From the NCBI RefSeq assembly GCF_001641265.1, contig NW_020167523.1, positions 124,001-188,000 of the forward strand: a stretch of 64,000 nucleotides of DNA. The letters are read 5' to 3'. The translations under genes and the position numbers were made by a program. The DNA is from Pseudogymnoascus destructans (lineage: Eukaryota > Ascomycota > Leotiomycetes > Thelebolales > Thelebolaceae). Positions within the stretch are counted from its first letter, which is position 1, and the number at the start of each line of letters is the position of its first letter. Shown piece after piece: positions 9,146 through 18,597 of the stretch. The notes under the pieces were generated by a model that saw only the letters and a program-made list of their open reading frames with translations, was not told the origin of the DNA and ran no database searches.

Positions 9146-10383
9146 TGCTCTTCGGGTTCAGGGGCTTCGCGGTCAATCTCTTTGACTGTGGGGTTGAGCG
9201 GGCACCTGTCCTGGAAATGACCGGGCTTCCCGCATTTGAAACAGTTTCCAGACGCAGCCGGCACGGCGGTCCGCACGCGACCTGTTATGTCCGGCTTGGG
9301 GGCGGTGGGTATGAAAGGAGTCCTCTGGAAGGAACCCAACGGACTTCTTGTCGTCTTCGGTGGTTGGGTCTTGGCGGCCTCCACAGGCGGGAACCTGGAT
9401 GAGCCGAGGCGGGCCCGTCCTGGGAAGCTCGACTCGCCGCTCTTGGACTGGGAGCTCAACTCGCCGTTCCTGCGTCGCTCTTGGTCGAAGGCGGTTAAGG
9501 CTCGGACCATGGTGAGGTAATCGCCTTTCCATTGGTCCTTCACGACCGCCACGCGGCTGCGGAATTGCGGTGTGAGCTTGTTCCACATATACCGAAACCA
9601 CTCCGATTGTGATACTTGTCCCGTAATCGCCGCACTTTGGAAGCGGGCTTTGAACTCGGGGAAGGTTTCGTGTAAGTGACCCTTTTCGCCCATCTGCATA
9701 TCGTCGAATTCGTTCCGGGCCTGTTCGGTCTCATTACCCGTAAGGTAATATGATCCTAATAGGTCCATCATTTCGTCTGCGCTCTGGAAGCCATGCGTAT
9801 CCGATAGGTATTGGGGTTCCAGATATTTCTTTGCCAGGCCGGTCGTAGTTCCCCATATCAACGCTCTTCTCGAGACGTCGGTAGGGTAGTGGTCCTCATT
9901 GACTACAAGTCGGTCCCGAATGGACGCGCTCCATTGCATAAAGGTATGTTCTATCCCATCGCTGAGCGGCGTAATCTTCTCAGAGATGGTGGATTTCTTG
10001 TAACGGTTCGGAGGGTCCACGGTGTACTGTCGGGGTAGACCCGGGATTGAAGGAGAGCGCGCATTGTCGACAGGTGGCAGTCGAACGGTGCCGGGCGTGT
10101 TTCGCATTGTCGGTGCAGGCTGTTCGTCTTCGTCGGCCTCAATGGTGCGCACTGGGGCGTCGGCAGCCGGTGGTGGCGTAGACGGTATTCGGGTCTGGCT
10201 AGCTACGAGGCTGGCTACCATCGCCTTGAGCTCCCGCATCTCGTTCTCGAGGTTCGCTATGCGATCCGGGGGGCTTTCGGATGGCCCTGCGGTCGTGCCC
10301 GCTGTGGCGGTTTGCCTAGTTGTCATTCGTAGCGGTTGACCGTCATTGTCGGGTGGTGGGTTTTGTGTCGTCTTGCGCGACAT
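9085..10383 (-). CDS. gag: Gypsy gag with CCHC zinc knuckle
   Basis: I choose the ATG at 10383 (MSRKTTQNPPPDNDGQ) because the two other copies of this family begin at the same place with MSKKPTSN. An upstream in-frame ATG exists at 10467. The product has a disordered N-terminal part, a short coiled coil (IANLENEMRELKAMVASLV), the Retrotrans_gag core (HTFMQWSASIRDRL...FPEFKARFQSAAITGQVS) and one zinc knuckle (CFKCGKPGHFQDRC). It ends with the acidic SLEENDEA before TAG. It is intact. Confidence 0.9.
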   Translation of the reverse strand: MSRKTTQNPPPDNDGQPLRMTTRQTATAGTTAGPSESPPDRIANLENEMRELKAMVASLVASQTRIPSTPPPAADAPVRTIEADEDEQPAPTMRNTPGTVRLPPVDNARSPSIPGLPRQYTVDPPNRYKKSTISEKITPLSDGIEHTFMQWSASIRDRLVVNEDHYPTDVSRRALIWGTTTGLAKKYLEPQYLSDTHGFQSADEMMDLLGSYYLTGNETEQARNEFDDMQMGEKGHLHETFPEFKARFQSAAITGQVSQSEWFRYMWNKLTPQFRSRVAVVKDQWKGDYLTMVRALTAFDQERRRNGELSSQSKSGESSFPGRARLGSSRFPPVEAAKTQPPKTTRSPLGSFQRTPFIPTAPKPDITGRVRTAVPAASGNCFKCGKPGHFQDRCPLNPTVKEIDREAPEPEEQWEEAVELQSDASLEENDEA

Positions 10384-10745
10384 CTTGATTTGGGGGTGTA
10401 TCGAGTCGCAGTCGATACGGAAGAGTTTGACTTCCGGTAGCTCGTAGCTATCAACACTCTTGTTCACAATTGCCTCTGTGCTTGAGGGGGTTCTTTAGGA
10501 TCTCGTATCCTATTCGGCGCCAACGCGTCGGCGACTTTACCAGCTTGCTCTGCAGGATCAAACCCTGATCCACTGGCTGTCCGTGAGTTCTCTGGGGTCA
10601 CGGCTATTTGGAGTCATCAGGTCTCTACTTCGAAATGTCACCGAGTCGCGGTCGGTGGTGTTTCGACAGTTCTCCTGAGTCGTTCCGGTTGTGGGATATT
10701 CTTTGAGTACGGCCGTCCCCGGCAGGCGTGATCTTTTTTGTATAA

Positions 10746-11056
10746 TGTAAGGACGCAGGGCACCGTATCACGAGAAGTGGCATATGGGAGTGCGAGTCGG
10801 ATATGAGTCGGTGCAATCCTATAGGTCTACTACGAAGGATACAAAAAAGATGAAAGGGGAGCTTATAGCTTCCTACCCCTTATGTACCTAAATGGGGTCC
10901 GACTCGGCTAGGCCTTAGCGTACCGGTAGATCCACTCCCGTCTGCCGCCCGAATCGACCCCGACCCTAGAACATCTATGCTGCTATACTACTATGTCGCC
11001 TATTCCGCGTTGTCTTACGGGTCCGAGGGTACCCCGTGTAAGGAGGCATCCTTACA
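10746..11056 (-). repeat. Gypsy 5' LTR (311 bp)
   Basis: Same sequence as the copy at 3375-3685. It is followed on the right by the target duplication AGAGA and by the continuation of copia gag. Confidence 0.95.
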
Positions 11057-11061
11057 AGAGA

Positions 11062-14000
11062 AGCAGACAAAGTCGTACGAATTTGAGGAGGTCCTACGAC
11101 AGTATAGAACCAACCGTAGGCAAGAGAGATTCACCCAGAAACCTAGGGGGGAACATGGAGTTTTCGCACTACAAAAGGATGACAATAGCGACCTACAGCC
11201 AATGCTCCAAGGCCGTACGAACAACCTACAACAAGGTCAGCAAGGTCAGAGAGGCAGAAAACAGAAAAATCAGGCTCGACTAGACTGCCCTTGCGGAACA
11301 ACACACAAGTGGCGGGACTGCCTCTATGTGATGAAGTCAAAGCGTACGAGGCAATGGCGCCCAAATAAAGAGATTGAAGCTAAAGTAGAGGCCTATATAA
11401 GTGACAAACCAGGATTCCAGTACGTTATCCAAAAGGCAGAAGAACAGAACAATTTCAACAACCCGAATGGAGTACAATCCCGTACGAATACAGATCCACC
11501 TATGTCTTTCACTACAGTCTTCCAAGTCTCCCAAGGACTAAAGCTGAAAACCTCAGCCTATGAGCTCTCTAAAAGCATAATTCTCGACTCTGGAGCTACA
11601 ATTCACGTCTGCAACGACCGTATGAGGTTCTACAATATCCAAGAATGTCAAGATAATAGCTACCTCTTAGCTGGAGACCAAAGGGTGAAGATTGAAGCAT
11701 TTGGGTCTGTAGATATTACAGTCCAAAACGGGGAGGATAAGAAGTCTCTACGGACTATCACCCTTACAGATACAGCTCTCATTTCATCCTTCCACACTTC
11801 AGTCGCTTCTCTTAGACGATTCATCCAAAAGGGAGTTCATTGGAATACCGCTGCACAAGGACTTACGTACGGAGATCAACCGTTCTGCAACACTCCAATG
11901 CTTCATGGACAATGGGTTCTTGAATACATCAAAAATGAGCCTACCCGAGCTGTTTATAGCACTCAGGATCAACAGGACAATGTTGTCCTATCTTCGTACG
12001 GACCTCGTAAGGACCTAAAAGGCACTGCAAAGGAATGGCATAACCGCATGGGACAACTAAACCAAAACGCCATTAGAAAACTCCAAGAGAAGACCGCTGG
12101 AGTTATCGTCACAGACCTAGACTCGTACGATACTCAGTGCGAAGTATGCCGACTTACGCATGCTACAAGGCAGATTTCTAGAAGATCTACACCACGCTCA
12201 AAAGTGCCATATGAGAAGGTCCACCTTGACCTAATCCAAATGCCAGAGGCGTACGATGGCAGCACACAAGCCTTACACTTCCTATGTGATAATTGCCGCA
12301 TGAACCACGTCTATACTATTAAGGATAAAACACAAGGAACGCTCCTACAGACGATTAAGGACTTTGTGAGCTACGTACGGAGAAGATGGGGGTTCCAAAT
12401 CCGCATATTCCACCTAGATGGTGAAGCCTCACTTGGAAATGAATGGGAGGGTTGGATTAAGGACGAAGGATATGAAATCCACATCTCTCCACCCTATACA
12501 GCAGAGCCGAACGGAGGAATAGAGAGGTCAGGCCATACGATAATCACACGATCACGCGCACTTAAAGAATCAGCCAACTTACCAGAAGGAATGTGGCCTG
12601 AGATTTTTAAAACAGCAGGGTACCTCATAAACCGCTCACCATCGTCAGTCATAAACGATGAGACCCCGTACGGACTTCTACTCCAGTCCTTACCTACAGA
12701 GAGCCAAAAGCCAGAGTTACTTAAGCCATTACTCTCTCATATTCGCGCTTATGGCTGTAGAGCCTATGCCCTTATTCTAAACAAGCCAAAGCTTGAGAGG
12801 ATACAGAGGAACGCCCAAATAGGCTACCTAGTTGGCTATAACTCTACAAACATATTCCGCATTTGGGTTCCGCAACTTAAAAGGGTTATAGTTACAAGAG
12901 ACGTTACCTTTGATGAGACAAAGGCTTATGACCCTTCGTACGAGGCTCAGCTTGTCCAAACAGAGCTCGAAAAGACAGTTCAGGTCATTGAAATACCAGA
13001 TATTCAAGATCAAGAAGATGAGGAGTTTGAGGGGGAACAACAGCCTCAGAACGGGACAACAATTCCGTACAAATCAGAGGCAACAAACACCTCCTCTCCT
13101 CAAGAAGAGCCGCCTACTCAGAAGGACCATGGAGCTACAGAGCTACAGGAACAACTTCAAACGCCTGAAATGACACCGGAACGCCCTGAGGACACCATAC
13201 GAAGACACGACGTCTACCTAGCTACAATAGCAATACCAGAAGCAAAGCTAAGCTTACACCAAGCTTTCCTAGTAGGAACGGAGTTCAATCGACAGAGCAT
13301 ACACCGTACGGACCTACCAGCTGCTCCAAAGTTCTGGAATCAACTCCAAACTCATCCACATCGAATAGGATTCCAAGCTGCAGCTGCAAAGGAAATAGGA
13401 GACCTTCGAAAGCAAGGAACGTTCACATCTGTCAACGACAGCTCCGTACGGAACTTTGTGATACCCCTTATGTGGGTTTTCACATACAAATTCAATGACA
13501 ATGGCTACCTTCTTAAATATAAGGCTAGACTTGTTGTAAGAGGTGACCTACAACGCTATTCTATCCATGATGAGACGTACACAGCTACGCTTGCTTCGAA
13601 AACCGTCCGAGCCTTAATGGCAATCACAGCCTACTTTGATTTGGATACACAACAATTAGATGCTATAAACGCATTCACAAACAGCCGTATTGACGAGGAG
13701 GTCTACGTACGGTGTGCAGACGGCTACCAGGAGCAAGGAAAATGCTGGAAACTTAACAGGGCACTCTATGGACTTCGAAGGTCCCCCTTACTCTGGTTTC
13801 GAGACTTCTCAGAGACACTCAAGGCTCTAGGCCTCGTACAGGTCCCAGAAGCACAGTGCCTCTTTGTATCTTCAAAGATTATTGTCTTCTTCTATGTTGA
13901 CGATATTTGCATCCTTAGCTATCCTAGCCACAAAATGGAGGCAACACAGTTCCGTACGAGACTGATGGAAGCGTATGAGTTTCGAGAAATAGGAGAACTT

Positions 14001-14729
14001 CAATGGTTCTTAGGCATAAGAATTGTGAGGGACCGCACCCAGAAAACCCTATGGCTGTGCCAGGACTCCTATATCGACAAGATCACAACTACGTACGGAG
14101 TAGCCTCTATTCGATCCACCCAAACGCCAATGGTTACAGACAACCTAACCCAATTTGACAGCCAGGCAGATAAGCAACAAATCCATCTTTACCAACAGAA
14201 AGTAGGATCAGCAAACTACGCAGCAGTCGTAACGAGACCTGATATAGCCCGTACGATACATGAAACTATCGGAATTTCTCATCAATCCAGGCCGACCACA
14301 TGGCTGCAGTCGACAGACTTCTACTCTACTTTAAGGATACTAAGACCCTAGCTCTTCAGTTTGGACCTAATATTCAAGAGGCTCGCTTTCAATGCTCTAG
14401 TGACGCTTCGTACGCAGACTGCGAATCAATAAGAAAGAGCACAGAGGGTTATTTGTTTACCTTATTTGGAGGGGCAATAGACTGGCGCTGCTCAAAGCAG
14501 AAGGCTGTGTCAACCTCTACAACAGAGGCAGAGCTTCTAGCTTTGTCCCACAGTGCGAAACAGCTCTATTGGTGGCAGCGTTTCTTCAACACAATCAAAC
14601 TCGATCTAAACGAGCAATACTCACTTAATTGTGATAATTTGCAGACCGTACGGATCTTACTTAAGGAGTCTCCAAAGCTAGTTACAAAGCTGAAGCATAT
14701 TGACGTCCACTCACATTGGTTAAGACAGG
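11062..14729 (+). pseudogene. pol: Copia gag end and pol up to RNase H
   Basis: The frame continues directly from 3374 after removal of the gypsy element. Visible in order are a CCHC-like knuckle (CPCGTTHKWRDC, about 11286), protease (LDSGATIHVC, about 11584), an integrase zinc module (HNRMGQLN...CEVC), the integrase core (HLDLIQ, FHLDGE, NGGIERS) and RT (KYKARLVVRGD, QLDAINAFTNS, FFYVDDICIL). RNase H follows (SSDASYADCESIRKSTEG, STTEAELLALSHSAKQ, HIDVHSHWLRQ). One frameshift lies near 14270-14300: the 11062 frame ends at 14351 and the RNase H frame opens before 14300. The gene is then cut by a solo LTR at 14730. Confidence 0.9.
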
Positions 14730-15204
14730 TGTTACGACAGAACAAGAAGGCTGGCCAACTACAGGACAGGAAGGAGGGAGGTCGCATGAGACCGGCCCTG
14801 GTACCTGGAGGGGCAGCGGGGAATAGTAGTTCCGAAAGTATCACGTGACGGACTCGCAGGATGATGAGAAGAGTCCTAAGAGTCCAGGACTCCGAGGACT
14901 CGAGTGAGTTCCCAGGAGTCCACTAGGCACGTGACGGACTCGCAGGATGATGAGAAGAATCCTAAGAGTCCAGGACTCCGAGGACTCGAGTGAGTTCCCA
15001 GGAGTCCACTAGGCACGATGCCACTATATAAGTAGATAGTTAGTTCTTAGATAGGAGCTTCGTGCTCAACTCAATACAGTATTTGTTATATACTAGTAAC
15101 GTGTTACTTGAAGCCTTTGTGTCTGATCCCCTGCCTCCTCTGATAAGTAAACCTTTACGCAAGAGAACCTCTGTGTCTTCTATCATTTAGAAGTCAGCGT
15201 TACA
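14730..15204 (+). mobile_element. Solo LTR of a third LTR retrotransposon (475 bp)
   Basis: It starts TGTTACGAC, ends GCGTTACA and is flanked by ACAGG at 14725-14729 and 15205-15209. Removing it with one duplication restores the copia frame (WLRQEVEHR). It contains two 86-bp tandem copies starting at 14842 and 14928 and a TATA-like CTATATAAG near 15024. The orientation is taken from that TATA-like box. Confidence 0.88.
14842..15013 (+). repeat. 86-bp tandem duplication inside the solo LTR
   Basis: Two copies begin CACGTGACGGACTCGCAGG and differ by about one base. They lie upstream of the TATA-like box. Tandem repeats in this position often act as promoter elements in retroelements. Confidence 0.85.
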
Positions 15205-15209
15205 ACAGG

Positions 15210-15349
15210 AGGTTGAGCATCGGAACCTCAATATTAAGTGGATAGCTACATACGAGATGCCAGCAGATGGCTTTACTAAGGCCCTACCCCATCAGAAGCA
15301 CAAGGAGTTCATTAAACATTTGAACCTTGTAGACATAAAGCATCTCCTA
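15210..15349 (+). pseudogene. Copia RNase H C-terminal fragment
   Basis: The frame gives EVEHRNLNIKWIATYEMPADGF and then TKALPHQKHKEFIKHLN, the standard copia RNase H end, and stops with TAG at 15347-15349. It belongs to the pol frame interrupted at 14729. Confidence 0.88.
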
Positions 15350-16109
15350 TAGGAGTGCATACATACAACACAACCCCGTACGAAGCACTGGCTACCTTTG
15401 TACTATGGAAAGCAGCCCCCTAGACCAAAGAGTCTAGTCTTCTACTTCACTAACTGAAAAGTGAGGCAAGACAAGAATAGCTAATGGATGAGTTCCGTAC
15501 AGAGGTAGAACTCTCAAAAGCACCAAAGCCGCCTACAGTTACACCTAGTTTTACTATGCGTTCTTATTTCAACTTTCCCAATGGAATACCTTGGGAAATA
15601 ATAAACATACACTCATTTGGAAGACTACACAACTCCATATGACATAGATGCAATATATGCATGGAGATTTCACATTCATTTTTCGAAATTCCAAACCCAT
15701 TTCAACAAAGGGGGGAAGGCAGACAAGAGCAGGAGAAATCCCTGACTTTTACTATACAAAAACAGGAGAATCACCCATTTTCCCACACCAGCAACACCGT
15801 ACGGACGGGCCAATTCCACGCCAACCACAATTGGGGGTAGGGATGGTATTTTGACCCTCTCATACTCCGGCAAGTCATCATGGAGGTCAGCCCTGATCTC
15901 AACCAGAGCCATGTCTTGAGGCTTGATTTCACCAATAACAGTCATTGTGAGTCACGTACGGAGCTGTGCGAGAGTGGAAAGTTGGTGCTTGTTAGTGGCG
16001 TGGGTGGGGGTAGAAAAAGGTTGTTGGCCCAGAACTCCAATTTCAGACCCATACGGATTTGCCTGCGAGCCTTCCTACTTAGTATGCGGTACTGGGATAC
16101 ATGGGGGGG
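15350..16109 (+). other. Copia 3' noncoding region
   Basis: About 760 bp lie between the pol stop and the 3' LTR. No gene is recognisable. It carries three exact CGTACG motifs (15377, 15798, 15955) and ends in a run of seven G next to the LTR, which serves as the polypurine tract. Confidence 0.6.
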
Positions 16110-16190
16110 TGTCACATGATCTCAGCACCACTTCCCCGCAATTTCAGGCAGCAATAGATAGACAGGAATACACACGCATATTACTCAACA
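16110..16190 (+). repeat. Copia 3' LTR (81 bp, lacks first 10 bases)
   Basis: It is identical by eye to 2454-2534. The first ten bases of the 5' LTR (TGTTGTAATA) are missing, and the polypurine run abuts TGTCACATG directly. It is followed by GGAAC at 16191-16195. Confidence 0.85.
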
Positions 16191-16195
16191 GGAAC

Positions 16196-17204
16196 CGTGG
16201 GTTATGAGCTTCAGACCGGACCGGACCATGGTCCGGTCTGGGGTCGGGGGACTGATGGGGTAGGTCCCCCGTGATGCACACTAAAGCACCCCCAAATTGA
16301 AGTGTACGATGGCTTCTGCTTTTGCGATTTTGACATCCTTGAACTTCTTGTAGCATAGAATAATCAAACTCTCGTATTTGAGCATCTGCTAATACTCCTT
16401 GTGGAATTCTTACTCCGTGCCCGGGATAAGGGGCAGCGATGCCGCCCAGGCCGCCAAGCGCCAACCCGGGGCCAAGCCCAGTATCACCCAACTCAGAAGA
16501 TAAAACTGGGCACCACAGTGGCTAGATGAATAAAAACATGCTTTCACAGATCACTGTTCTGAACCTGGTTGACACGCCCGTAATTATCATATTATTCTAT
16601 TATCACGGACCGCTACCAACACCTACAAATTGTACACTCCCTCTATCCCTTGCAGTGAGAGTGTTAACGGAGCCCCAATCACCCACAGATGCATACATTT
16701 ATTCACCACGATAGCTTCGCCATTCCCATGTTGTAGAGCAACCCCAAATTGGGCACAGACAGAGCTACAGTATTCCAGTGGACAAAAGAGCAGTACAGTA
16801 GGAAGGCGAATTGGGTGTCGCTAATTTTTTAGTTAACTATATCGAACTCATTGCATTGGGTGAAATATTCAAGTATGCGTCGCAGTTACAACGGGCGTAC
16901 GGATTTCACAAACATACCACATACCATCAAAGCGCTTCTCAGGTTCGATGACATACCGTGTAGCAGGCACATACATTATATAACAGTTTTATTCATTTAG
17001 AAACATCATCTGTCGGTTTTATTACATTGACTGAGTGTAACCCTTCCATCCAAGTTCACCGTTCCGTCTCAAAGCAGCTTTTCCGAAAATACGAAAATAT
17101 ACCCATGCGTATGATAAGGCGTTGACGGACCGTCTCCAACTCCAACTTTGGTATCCATCTACTTCTGTTGCACCTGGACCATCCGTCCTGAAACACATAT
17201 ATCC
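16196..17204. other. Gene-free stretch
   Basis: No gene is supported. A GC-rich imperfect inverted repeat lies at about 16211-16250, centred on CCATGG. The rest is AT-rich and presumably forms the 3' flank of the RBR gene. Confidence 0.5.
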
Positions 17205-18597
17205 TTACAGCCTATGCTTCCTGCATCGCTTGCAAGCCCAAATATAGCACTCCTTGCATTCTTGAATGAACCTGGTAGTCATTAACTGGCCGCATATTTC
17301 GCAATAGCCGGGCCCCCTGACATACCGCCAGTCAAGATGCTGGCATTCGTGGTTCTCTCGGAGATTCTGAATTGTACGTTTAAACGCCTCAAATCTCTCG
17401 CGCAGTCGCAATCCACGAGTCTCCGGTTGACGAGCTACAATCACATTTGCATGCTCAATAAGTCGATGTTCATCCCATTGCGCGCAGGTGCAGCTCTTCC
17501 ATCTCAGTCCGCAGAGGTAGCAGAATTCAGTACCACAACGACAGCTATTATAGTGTTAGCATTTGGTATCCATGTAGGATATGACTGGGCACTTACGTGA
17601 TATGGTTGCAGCCATAATTCAGTTCCACCACGCTCGAACACATGTAGCATCGTTGCCAGCCATTCTCTCTCACCATTTCCAAGATCTGCTGAAACTCTGG
17701 ATCACTTGGGCATTCTCCTCTTCCATGAGCGGCTTCTTTGCACAGTGTGCATGTCTTTGAGTCGCATTTGAGACATGTACCCACGTTGTTGGCAATATTG
17801 GCGCTTCTGATAAAGGCAGAGCAGGTCTGTACAGAGCAATACGTTTTGTTCGGAGTGTCGGACTCGATCTTTTTGTCGATGAAAGCATGGACCAGCTCGG
17901 AAGTCAGGAGTGAGCGGATTGTCTCCAAAGGAATTGGTTGGCGACAGCAACGTGGCGGAAAGAGGGACTGGTCTGTAATCGCCGCCTTGACAAGGTCCTG
18001 GAGACAATCGCGACAGTACTCATGGCCGCATGGGCCACATCCAAGGTCCTCAATGTTTTTTTCACCACCGCATGCTTCACAAAGATCTGTGTTTGAAGTG
18101 AGCGTTACGGGCCTACCTTCTACCAATGTGAATGACAGTCGCCGTTCACTGTCATAAGCGTAATAGTATTGGTCGTGCTTCTTGGATTTGAAGAGGTTTT
18201 TAAGTTTTGACAGCATCCGATGCCCCAGGCTTGTCTTGGGATGTTTGACATCTGGTCGTCCTGCATTTCCTTTGAGAGTTTGGGCGAGATCGTGATCACC
18301 ACCAGCAATGTTTGCCTCTTGTGAAGTTGTGTTCATAGCAGTCGGCACGTGACTTTGGACGGAATCCGAACTTTGAGCCACACTCCTGTTTGAGGAAGAT
18401 AGATCGTCATTTTCCAGCTCTTCCAGCTCTTGCTGTTGCAGCTGCAAGGCGTGTGATTCGTCGGTGAATTCTCCACTGCGACCCTTCCCCGCCGCCAAGG
18501 ACCCGCTCAACTCTGGATCTTGAAGCTGGAGCTTGGCGATGACATTGTCGTCGACATCGTCGTCGTCGGGACGATGGTCCTGGCTGAGAGAAGCCAT
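17205..18597 (-). CDS. RBR-type E3 ubiquitin ligase
   Basis: Two exons, 18597-17597 and 17544-17205, joined across a 52-nt intron, encode 446 residues. The start chosen is MASLSQDHRP; an upstream in-frame ATG at 18747 would add 50 residues. The first third is low-complexity and acidic. It is followed by RING1 (CEACGGEKNIEDLGCGPCGHEYCRDC), an IBR module (CSVQTCSAF...CTLCKEAAHGRGEC) and RING2, which spans the intron (CYMCSSVVELNYGCNHIT then CRCGTEFCYLCG). RBR ligases accept ubiquitin on a RING2 cysteine before transfer to substrate; the cysteine after GCNHIT is in the matching place. A further Cys-rich C-terminal segment (CEICGQL...CKECYIWACKRC) is present. The substrate is unknown. Confidence 0.9.

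Larger units (their letters stand above)
3375..11056 (-). mobile_element. Ty3/gypsy chromovirus, full length, nested in copia
   Basis: This is a complete 7682-bp element on the minus strand. It has two 311-bp LTRs (3375-3685 and 10746-11056) that look identical by eye and the target duplication AGAGA (3370-3374 and 11057-11061). Minus-strand order is 5' LTR (right), leader, gag, protease, RT, RNase H, integrase, chromodomain, about 1.4 kb of extra sequence, a polypurine tract (the G run next to 3686-3700) and the 3' LTR (left). The extra sequence carries an apparent antisense gene. No clear tRNA primer site follows the 5' LTR; the leader there starts TTATACAAAAAAGAT. Confidence 0.95.
2444..16190 (+). 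mobile_element. Ty1/copia retrotransposon, interrupted twice
   Basis: Both ends are defined. The 5' LTR begins TGTTG and the 3' LTR ends CAACA. The 5-bp duplication GGAAC is present at 2439-2443 and 16191-16195. Removing the nested gypsy element (3375-11056) and the solo LTR (14730-15204), each with one copy of its target duplication, gives an element of about 5.58 kb. Domain order is gag, CCHC knuckle, protease, integrase, reverse transcriptase, RNase H, which is the copia order. The LTR copies are identical over the shared 81 bp by eye, so insertion is recent. A frameshift near 14270-14300 and the two insertions make it defective. Confidence 0.9.

Noticed and set aside
16196..16215. tRNA-Met gene fragment
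   Set aside because: Only the anticodon-arm complement is present. D-arm, T-arm and acceptor stem are not found.
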